From Porphyromonadaceae bacterium (lineage in GTDB: Bacteria > Bacteroidota > Bacteroidia > Bacteroidales > Dysgonomonadaceae): DNA of 5,012 nt. Below the pieces are notes generated by a model that was given only the letters and a program-made list of their open reading frames with translations, was not told the origin of the DNA and made no database searches. Positions 1 to 5,012 of the stretch are shown here, piece by piece. A program made the position numbers and the translations under genes. Location of the stretch: NCBI GenBank assembly GCA_003517675.1, contig DPAC01000006.1:19199-24210 (forward strand), given 5' to 3'. Every line of letters starts with the position of its first letter. Position 1 is the first letter of the stretch.

Positions 1-704
1 CCACCCTTACCGTGGCAGGTGAGGGCATCTACGCATTGGATCCAGCGGCACACACACTCTATCATTCATCCAACGGGATCAACTGGAATGTTGTCTCTTC
101 CACGCATACTGTTCTGGCCATCTATGGCACCCTTCCTGCGGCAGATGGGGGCAGGCTGCTGCTGGCTGTGGAGCAGGATAACAGGATCCGTTTTGCAGAG
201 ACATCCGATTTCACGGAGGTGGTGATGATGAATGATCTTCCCGCAATGTTCCCGCTCAGCGGTTTTTCAGCTACGCCGGTAGAGGATCCAGCATCCTACT
301 CCATCAAGTACCTCCTGCTAACAGGTGGCACCACGGCCGACCACGCAATCTCCAACGAGATATGGATCCTGCAGAAAGATAACGAGCAGATCAGTTTGAT
401 TCATGCATCAGTGCCAGCGTCATTGAACCTGCAGGGAAGCAGGCTCTTCTATTATGACAGCAAACCCTATCTGATGGTGCTCACATCAGAGGGGAACCGT
501 CTCTACATCTCCGATAACTTCGGACTGGAGTGGAAACAGACTGGCGAGAACCAATCATTTCCTCAGGAGTTTAGGGTTCGAAGCAATGCGTCGGTATTTA
601 CCGATTCAGAAAACTATATATGGATATTCGGCGGAATATCTTCTGAGCAAGCTCAGATAACGGATGCCTGGAGGGGTCGTCTCAACAAGTTTACCGGTAT
701 GTAA
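1..704 (+). CDS. DUF6242-like beta-propeller protein, C-terminal part (5' end outside window)
   Basis: This is the 3' portion of a gene that enters from the left. The frame is open from base 3 to the TAA at 702-704. A GTG at 12 is the first start-like codon, but the codons before it are open too, so I read it as an internal valine. Numbering residues from that codon, Asp-box-like motifs occur at about 19-25 (SSNGINW) and 167-174 (SDNFGLEW). Kelch-like elements occur at about 104-119 (TGG followed by NEIWIL) and 203-224 (IWIFGG followed by DAWRGRL). These repeats indicate a beta-propeller made of short four-stranded blades. In Bacteroidales, proteins annotated DUF6242 have such a C-terminal region and lie upstream of the DUF6089-uppS-bamA genes, so the family call rests on both content and synteny. 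Such proteins are usually exported, but the N-terminus is not visible here. Function is unknown. The stop is one base before the next start, which implies co-transcription and probably coupled translation. Confidence 0.72.
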   Translation, partial: TLTVAGEGIYALDPAAHTLYHSSNGINWNVVSSTHTVLAIYGTLPAADGGRLLLAVEQDNRIRFAETSDFTEVVMMNDLPAMFPLSGFSATPVEDPASYSIKYLLLTGGTTADHAISNEIWILQKDNEQISLIHASVPASLNLQGSRLFYYDSKPYLMVLTSEGNRLYISDNFGLEWKQTGENQSFPQEFRVRSNASVFTDSENYIWIFGGISSEQAQITDAWRGRLNKFTGM

Positions 705-705
705 G

Positions 706-1392
706 ATGCGCTCCTTATGGATCACCATGCTCTGCTGCTTCCTGTCAATGTCACTCCATGCACAGGAGTACCGGTATGAGATGGGAGGCGCTGCCGGCAC
801 TTCGTTTTACATGGGTGATCTCAACAGGAACCGCTTCTATCTCCATCCGGGCATAGCGGGAGGCTTGTTGATGCGTTACAACATCAACCTCCATTGGGCT
901 GTGAAAGCCAACATCCTGGCTGGATCCCTCTCCGGAAACAGTGCCAGTAGCGGCAATGCTTTCCCTTACGGGGCAAGCCATGCTTTCAGGAGAAGCTTCA
1001 CAGAGGCGGCTGCTCAGATGGAGTTCAATTTCGTGCCCTATAGCGACCGGTATGCGTACCTCCAGACCAGTCGCTTTACACCCTACCTGCTGGCAGGTGT
1101 TGGCATCACCTCAGCTTCGGGTGAACGGTCATTTCTGAATGTGAGCATCCCATTTGGAGTTGGGTTGAAATACAAAATAAAAAACAGGATGAATATCGGT
1201 ATTGAATTTTCGATGAGAAAGCTGTTCAGCGATGACCTTGATGTGACACAGGAGGGGATGGAGCCTGATATGGAGCACCCCTACGGCATAGAAGGCTCTC
1301 TCCTGAAGAATCAGGACTGGTATTCCATCACGATGATTTACCTCACATGGGATTTCGGGTTACGCCGGGAGCCCTGTTGTGGCAACAATTAA
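706..1392 (+). CDS. DUF6089-family protein, predicted small outer-membrane beta-barrel
   Basis: The 228-residue product begins with a clear type I signal peptide: a basic residue at 2, a hydrophobic core at about 3-17 and a likely cut after LHA at 17-19. I chose ATG 706 because it places this signal at the N-terminus. An in-frame ATG at 664 would prepend 14 residues inside the preceding gene and spoil the signal. The mature part alternates polar and hydrophobic residues in strand-like segments with Gly/aromatic turns: MGGAAGTSFYMGD at 26-38, GGLLMRYNINLHWAVKANI at 52-70, MEFNFVPY at 105-112, FTPYLLAGVG at 124-133, IPFGVGLKYKIK at 148-159, NIGIEFSMRKLFSD at 163-176 and WYSITMIYLTWDFG at 205-218. 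This matches my recollection of the DUF6089 (porin-like) family found just before uppS in Bacteroidales. It lacks a terminal aromatic residue and ends in a short tail with a Cys pair at 224-225. The signal peptide also has a Cys pair (10-11), but there is no convincing lipobox. Substrate and function are unknown. Confidence 0.8.
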   Translation: MRSLWITMLCCFLSMSLHAQEYRYEMGGAAGTSFYMGDLNRNRFYLHPGIAGGLLMRYNINLHWAVKANILAGSLSGNSASSGNAFPYGASHAFRRSFTEAAAQMEFNFVPYSDRYAYLQTSRFTPYLLAGVGITSASGERSFLNVSIPFGVGLKYKIKNRMNIGIEFSMRKLFSDDLDVTQEGMEPDMEHPYGIEGSLLKNQDWYSITMIYLTWDFGLRREPCCGNN

Positions 1393-1411
1393 AAACAACC
1401 AATTAGATACG

Positions 1412-2164
1412 ATGTCGTTGATTGAAAAAATAGATCCGAACCACCTTCCTGCTCATATTGCCGTCATCATGGATGGAAACGGACGCTGGGCAAAAGCCAG
1501 GGGCCTGGATAGAAGTGCAGGTCATAAGGAGGGCGTGGAGGCTATCAGGAGAGTGGTGGAAGCTGCCTCCTCAGCATCGGTAAGATACCTTACGCTATAT
1601 GCTTTCTCTACCGAGAACTGGCATCGCCCCACAGAGGAGGTGAAAGGGCTGATGGATCTGATTGTCTTTGCCCTGACAAGGGAGACTGCAGCGCTAAAAA
1701 AAAATGGTGTGCGCATTGCCGCCATAGGCGACCTGGAGCGTTTGCCAGACAATGTAAGAAGGATCCTGCAGGAGTGCATCGAGGAGACCGCAGGGGGCAA
1801 AGGACTCACCCTGGTAATCGCACTCAGCTATTCTTCGAGATGGGAGCTGACAGAAGCAGCAAAAAAGATCTGTCGCAATGTGCAGGCAGGTACACTACGG
1901 GAGGAAGAGATCAATGAGGAGACGCTTGGCAACTACCTCACCACCTGTGGTCTGCCCGATCCTGATCTGCTCATCCGCACCGGCGGTGAACAACGCATCA
2001 GCAATTTTCTATTGTGGCAATGTGCATACGCCGAGTTCTATTTCACCGATACCTACTGGCCTGATTTCAACGATGAGGAGCTCTTCAAAGCGATCATCGA
2101 TTACCAGAAAAGGGAGAGAAGGTATGGCAAGATCAGCGAACAGATTGATCCGGAGCAACAATGA
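1412..2164 (+). CDS. uppS: Undecaprenyl diphosphate synthase (cis-prenyltransferase)
   Basis: The enzyme condenses eight isopentenyl diphosphates onto farnesyl diphosphate in cis configuration. The C55 product is the precursor of the lipid carrier for peptidoglycan and surface glycans, and the enzyme acts at the cytoplasmic face of the inner membrane. The 250-residue length is normal. Family motifs appear in order: HIAVIMDGNGRWAK at 15-28, with catalytic Asp21 (equivalent to E. coli Asp26); FSTENW at 65-70, then RP at 72-73; IGDLERLP at 105-112; SYSSRWEL at 139-146; DLLIRTGGE at 185-193; and RISNFLLWQ at 195-203, then AYAEFYF at 205-211 and WPDF at 216-219. Arg189, Arg195 and Glu208 correspond to E. 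coli Arg194, Arg200 and Glu213, so the diphosphate and Mg sites look intact. I chose ATG 1412 because Bacteroidales homologues start MSLIEKI. A GTG at 1379 would add 11 residues and overlap the previous gene. The upstream region is A-rich without a Shine-Dalgarno sequence. No sign of damage was seen. Confidence 0.97.
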   Translation: MSLIEKIDPNHLPAHIAVIMDGNGRWAKARGLDRSAGHKEGVEAIRRVVEAASSASVRYLTLYAFSTENWHRPTEEVKGLMDLIVFALTRETAALKKNGVRIAAIGDLERLPDNVRRILQECIEETAGGKGLTLVIALSYSSRWELTEAAKKICRNVQAGTLREEEINEETLGNYLTTCGLPDPDLLIRTGGEQRISNFLLWQCAYAEFYFTDTYWPDFNDEELFKAIIDYQKRERRYGKISEQIDPEQQ

Positions 2165-2213
2165 AACAACCCTGAACCTTGAGAGTCAGCAAAAAAAGAA
2201 TAACATCACCACA
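2165..2213 (+). other. uppS-bamA spacer, A-rich translation initiation region
   Basis: This 49-base gap between the uppS stop and the chosen bamA start contains a run of seven A (2191-2197) and further A/C-rich sequence up to the ATG. No purine-rich Shine-Dalgarno element sits at the usual distance, as expected for Bacteroidota, where A-rich leaders commonly serve instead. I see no inverted repeat with a T-tract and no TTTG / TAnnTTTG promoter pair, so read-through from uppS into bamA is the simplest reading. Confidence 0.5.
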
Positions 2214-4877
2214 ATGTTGAAGAGAACATTCCCAATACTTTTACTCGCCATCACACTTTCGCAGGCAACATTACAGGCGCAACAGAATGACACCATTCAA
2301 TCCACTCTTCCTGCGGAACTGAATGTGAACTATACAGCACCCCCCCGCAAATACACCATTGCTGATATTGAAATTACCGGTGTGGAGGGAACCATGTATG
2401 AGGATCAGAAGTTTGTGTTGGTAGGCTTCTCAGGCCTTAAAAAGGGACAGGAGATACAGATCCCCGGCGAAGAGATCACAGCTGCGCTGAAGCGTTTCTG
2501 GCGACAGGGACTCTTCTCAGACGTGAAGATCCTGCAGACAAAGATTGAGGGAGATAGTGTATGGCTGGAGATCCGTCTCACCGACCGTCCCCGGGTTGCT
2601 GACATTCGCTATTTCGGCATGAAGAAGAGTGAGCAGGAAGACATTGAGAAGAAGATTGGTTTTGTAAAAGGGAACCAGATCACTCCACCACAGATTGCCC
2701 GGGCAGAAACCATCATCAAGAGCTTCTACGCCGAAAAAGGATTCGGTGATGCCGAGGTGCGCATCTTCCAACGTCCCGACTCCACACAACAGAACCAGGT
2801 GGTACTGGAGATCAATGTCGACAAGAAAGAGAAACTGAAGGTCAACAGCATCCTGATCGAAGGAAATGAAGCTCTCAGCGACCGACAGCTGAAATCGGCG
2901 ATGAAGAAAACCAATGAGAAAGGGAAGCTGCGCAATCTGTTCCGTACGAAGAAGTTTGTGGAGGAACTGTACGAGGAGGACAAGAAAAATCTGATCGGGA
3001 AGTACCACGAAATGGGTTACCGCGACGCGGAGGTCATCCGTGACACGGTTTACAAGCATGATGAGAAAACGGTCAACATTGAGATAGCGCTTTATGAGGG
3101 GCCCCAGTACCATATCCGCTCCATCAATTGGGTGGGTAACACGCAATATTCCTCCGCACAGCTGGGACTGCTGCTCAATATGGCACCAGGTGACGTGTAC
3201 AACCAGAAGAAGTTGCAGGAACGTCTGATTACGGATGAGGATGCCGCGGTGAACCTCTACCAGAACAACGGCTATCTCTTCTCCAACATCGATCCGGTAG
3301 AGATCAACATCGAGAATGACTCGGTTGACCTGGAGCTGCGCGTGGTGGAAGGACCCAAAGCGACCATCAAGCGGGTGATCATCCAGGGCAACGACCGTCT
3401 CTATGAAGATGTGATCCGTCGGGAACTACGTACCAAGCCGGGAGCGGTCTTTAGTAAAGAGGACCTGCTTCGATCGGTACGTGAGATCGCCCAAACGGGG
3501 CATTTCGATCCGGAAGCACTCTCTGCCGACATCTCAGGCGGCATCAACCCTAACCCGGAAGATGGCACGGTGGATATCACTTACCCACTCACCTCAAAGG
3601 GCAATGACCAGATTGAGTTCTCTGCCGGATGGGGTGTCACCGGACTGGTTGGCAAGCTGAGCCTGAAACTGAACAACTTCTCCCTGCAGAATCTGCTCAA
3701 CCCCTCCATGCACAGGGGTATCATCCCGCAGGGTGAGGGACAGACACTGGTGCTGAGTGCACAGACCAACGGCCGTTACTACCAATCGTACCAGTTTCAG
3801 TTCATGGAACCATGGTTCGGCGGAAAAAGGCCCAACAACCTCTCCGTGAGTGCCTACTATTCAAGGTACACCGGGCTCAACAGTGATTACTACTCGCAGA
3901 ACAGCTACTACAACCCCTATATGTACGGTTACGGTAGCTACGGAGGCTATGGTGGCTATGGTGGCTATGGTGGCTATGGATATGAGGACATGGCCCAATA
4001 TGCCTCAGACCCCAACCAGGTATTCAGTATGTTCGGCATGTCACTGGGGTATGGCAAGCGATTGGAATGGCCAGACGACTACTTCCAGTTTATGGGCGAG
4101 CTGGGGTTCCAGCGCTATGACCTGGAGAACTGGTCCTGGAACCAGTTCCCTTTCCAGACGGGTGTCAGCAACAGCATTACACTTGGACTCACACTCTCCC
4201 GTATATCTACCGACAACCCGATCTACACCCGTACCGGGTCGCAATTCACGCTGAGCGTGAGTGCAACCCCTCCTTTCTCGTTGTGGGATGGGAAGGACTA
4301 TGGTACCATGGCATACAACGATCCCGAGAAATATCGTTGGAACGAGTATCACAAGTGGAAATTGAAGATCCGTACCTTCACGCCGCTGACTCCCCTGACG
4401 GTCACCAGAACACCGGTAATGGCCACAAGGGTCGAGTTCGGAATACTGGGGCACTATAACAAAAACAAGCAGACCCCCTTTGAGACTTTCGACGTGGGTG
4501 GGGATGGCATGAGTGGCTATTCAGCCTCTTTCGCCACTGAAAACATTGCCCTGAGAGGGTACGAGAACAACTCAATAGCACAGCAGGCAAGAGCCTACAC
4601 CCGCCTGGGAGTGGAGCTGCGCTACCCGTTCATCCTGGAGCCCAACTCCACCATCTACGGTGTAGCTTTCCTGGAGGCAGGTAATGCCTGGTATGAAGTA
4701 AAGGATCTCAACCCTTTCGACCTGAAGCGGTCGGCTGGTGTAGGTGCCCGCATCTTCCTGCCAATGATCGGGCTGATGGGGATCGACTGGGCTTACGGGT
4801 TTGATACTGTTTTCGGAACCGGAAGCAGGCAGAGAGGCGGCAGTCAGTTTCACTTTATCATCGGGCAGGAGTTCTGA
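2214..4877 (+). CDS. bamA: Outer-membrane protein assembly factor BamA (Omp85 family)
   Basis: BamA is the core of the BAM complex, which folds and inserts beta-barrel proteins into the outer membrane. The 887-residue product has a signal peptide at 1-22 (basic start, Leu/Ile core, cut after LQA). Five POTRA domains follow at roughly 46-125, 127-205, 208-296, 299-378 and 383-460, each with an (I/V)xGN or similar first-strand signature; IEGNEAL at 215-221 and IQGNDRLYEDVIRREL at 390-405 are the clearest. The Omp85 barrel runs from about 465 to 887. The conserved loop-6 motif appears as LRGYENN at 780-786, equivalent to VRGF in E. coli, and the chain ends in a final strand closing with Phe, as a beta-signal should. 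Its length suits Bacteroidota BamA. I chose ATG 2214 because of the signal peptide. The frame is open further upstream inside uppS, with an ATG at 2124, but that reading would bury the signal. A Gly-Tyr-rich insert lies at 568-590. Translation ends at two consecutive TGA codons. Confidence 0.97.
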   Translation: MLKRTFPILLLAITLSQATLQAQQNDTIQSTLPAELNVNYTAPPRKYTIADIEITGVEGTMYEDQKFVLVGFSGLKKGQEIQIPGEEITAALKRFWRQGLFSDVKILQTKIEGDSVWLEIRLTDRPRVADIRYFGMKKSEQEDIEKKIGFVKGNQITPPQIARAETIIKSFYAEKGFGDAEVRIFQRPDSTQQNQVVLEINVDKKEKLKVNSILIEGNEALSDRQLKSAMKKTNEKGKLRNLFRTKKFVEELYEEDKKNLIGKYHEMGYRDAEVIRDTVYKHDEKTVNIEIALYEGPQYHIRSINWVGNTQYSSAQLGLLLNMAPGDVYNQKKLQERLITDEDAAVNLYQNNGYLFSNIDPVEINIENDSVDLELRVVEGPKATIKRVIIQGNDRLYEDVIRRELRTKPGAVFSKEDLLRSVREIAQTGHFDPEALSADISGGINPNPEDGTVDITYPLTSKGNDQIEFSAGWGVTGLVGKLSLKLNNFSLQNLLNPSMHRGIIPQGEGQTLVLSAQTNGRYYQSYQFQFMEPWFGGKRPNNLSVSAYYSRYTGLNSDYYSQNSYYNPYMYGYGSYGGYGGYGGYGGYGYEDMAQYASDPNQVFSMFGMSLGYGKRLEWPDDYFQFMGELGFQRYDLENWSWNQFPFQTGVSNSITLGLTLSRISTDNPIYTRTGSQFTLSVSATPPFSLWDGKDYGTMAYNDPEKYRWNEYHKWKLKIRTFTPLTPLTVTRTPVMATRVEFGILGHYNKNKQTPFETFDVGGDGMSGYSASFATENIALRGYENNSIAQQARAYTRLGVELRYPFILEPNSTIYGVAFLEAGNAWYEVKDLNPFDLKRSAGVGARIFLPMIGLMGIDWAYGFDTVFGTGSRQRGGSQFHFIIGQEF
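3945..3980 (+). repeat. Four tandem 9-bp units within bamA encoding Gly-Gly-Tyr repeats
   Basis: The unit GGCTATGGT occurs at 3945-3953, 3954-3962 and 3963-3971, with a fourth copy at 3972-3980 that differs only in its last base (A for T). Upstream, 3924-3944 is a degenerate continuation using TAC and GGT codons, so the whole Gly/Tyr tract covers BamA residues 571-590. The unit is a multiple of three, so gain or loss of copies would keep the frame and only change loop length. The near-identity of the copies suggests recent expansion by slippage. By comparison with E. coli BamA strand order the tract lies between barrel strands 5 and 6, in an extracellular loop. Confidence 0.9.
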
Positions 4878-5012
4878 TGAAGGCGGAGAGCTCATTTGAG
4901 GATACAACAGCCTACCTCCTGAGGGGGCGGGTTGTTCTTCACAGCTTCTTTAACAATTTTTACGCAAGCTGCTCTAAACGTTATCCCTTACAAATGGTCT
5001 TTATTATCAGAA
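4878..5012. other. Non-coding spacer downstream of bamA
   Basis: The 135 bases after bamA show no recognisable gene. In related genomes skp/ompH-type periplasmic chaperone genes usually follow bamA, so the next gene probably starts just beyond the window. The one long open frame here (from an ATG at 4877 overlapping the bamA stop, open to the window edge) has an unremarkable, non-protein-like composition. An in-frame ATG at 4994 begins MVFIIR and could be a signal-peptide start, but too little is visible to call it. The left half is GC-rich and the right half AT-rich, which looks like a transcriptional control region. No convincing Bacteroidota promoter was found. Confidence 0.5.
4904..4935 (+). 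terminator. Possible GC-rich hairpin after bamA (weak terminator or attenuator)
   Basis: ACAAC at 4904-4908 can pair with GTTGT at 4931-4935, and CCTCC at 4915-4919 can pair with GGGGG at 4923-4927 (one T-G pair) around a TGA loop, with an imperfect middle. The sequence that follows is T-rich (TCTTCACAGCTTCTTTAACAA) but has no uninterrupted T-tract directly at the stem, so this is not a textbook intrinsic terminator. It might instead reduce read-through or protect the bamA 3' end. The pairing was found by eye and no folding energy was calculated. Confidence 0.25.

Noticed and set aside
2161..2175. Four-codon ORF (MKQP) overlapping the uppS stop as ATGA
   Set aside because: It is too short to interpret, has no supporting context, and is not needed to explain bamA translation.
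1878..2213. Open frame upstream of and in phase with bamA, overlapping the end of uppS in another frame, with an in-frame ATG at 2124
   Set aside because: The translated sequence is Arg/Ser-rich and unlike a BamA N-terminus. A clear signal peptide begins at 2214, so the upstream opening is a by-product of uppS coding sequence.
2517..3146. 209-codon open frame on the minus strand inside bamA
   Set aside because: It lies entirely antisense to the POTRA-encoding region of a well-supported gene and shows no recognisable protein family. It mirrors the codon bias of bamA.
3850..4254. 134-codon + strand frame within bamA with repeated Met-Val-Ala residues
   Set aside because: It is a frameshifted reading of the bamA Gly-Tyr repeat and neighbouring barrel sequence. 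The repeat in this frame merely translates as a periodic low-complexity string.
4041..4454. 137-codon minus-strand frame within the BamA barrel region
   Set aside because: It is antisense to conserved barrel sequence, with no start context or motif suggesting a real protein.
4932..4958. Possible promoter: TTG at 4932-4934 and TAACAATT at 4951-4958
   Set aside because: The spacing (16 bases) is short for Bacteroidota and the second element matches TAnnTTTG poorly beyond the initial TA.
4877..5012. Open frame starting with an ATG that overlaps the bamA stop and continuing to the window edge
   Set aside because: Forty-five open codons are expected by chance fairly often. The product has no signal peptide or recognisable motif and does not resemble the chaperone usually found next.

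Overview
This is a housekeeping envelope-biogenesis locus from a member of the Bacteroidota, most likely order Bacteroidales. Three things point there. The gene order is (DUF6242-like) - DUF6089-like - uppS - bamA. The ribosome-binding regions are A-rich and lack Shine-Dalgarno sequences. The UppS and BamA variants are of Bacteroidales type. Base composition is close to balanced, which would suit a genus such as Petrimonas or Proteiniphilum (Dysgonomonadaceae), but that is only a guess. No mobile element, CRISPR array, rRNA or tRNA was seen.

Layout, all on the + strand. Positions 1-704 hold the 3' part of a gene for a beta-propeller-like protein with Asp-box and Kelch-like motifs, consistent with the C-terminal half of a DUF6242 protein. 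After a single base comes 706-1392, a secreted 228-residue protein with the look of a small outer-membrane beta-barrel (DUF6089 family). Nineteen bases later is 1412-2164, uppS, encoding undecaprenyl diphosphate synthase, with all the key catalytic residues in place. Forty-nine bases later is 2214-4877, bamA, encoding the central outer-membrane protein assembly factor: signal peptide, five POTRA domains and a 16-strand-type barrel. Positions 4878-5012 are an apparently non-coding spacer with a possible GC-rich hairpin. In related genomes skp/ompH-type chaperone genes follow bamA, but none has clearly begun before the window ends.

The tight spacing and shared direction suggest one transcription unit. 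UppS makes the C55 lipid carrier for peptidoglycan and surface-glycan precursors, and BamA inserts beta-barrels into the outer membrane. The unit therefore pairs precursor-lipid supply with outer-membrane assembly. The two upstream proteins have no established function.

I did not find an undescribed biological system. The most distinctive element is a Gly-Tyr-rich, tandem-repeat-encoded insertion in what should be an extracellular loop of BamA. The two uncharacterised envelope proteins that precede uppS-bamA are the next most interesting point.
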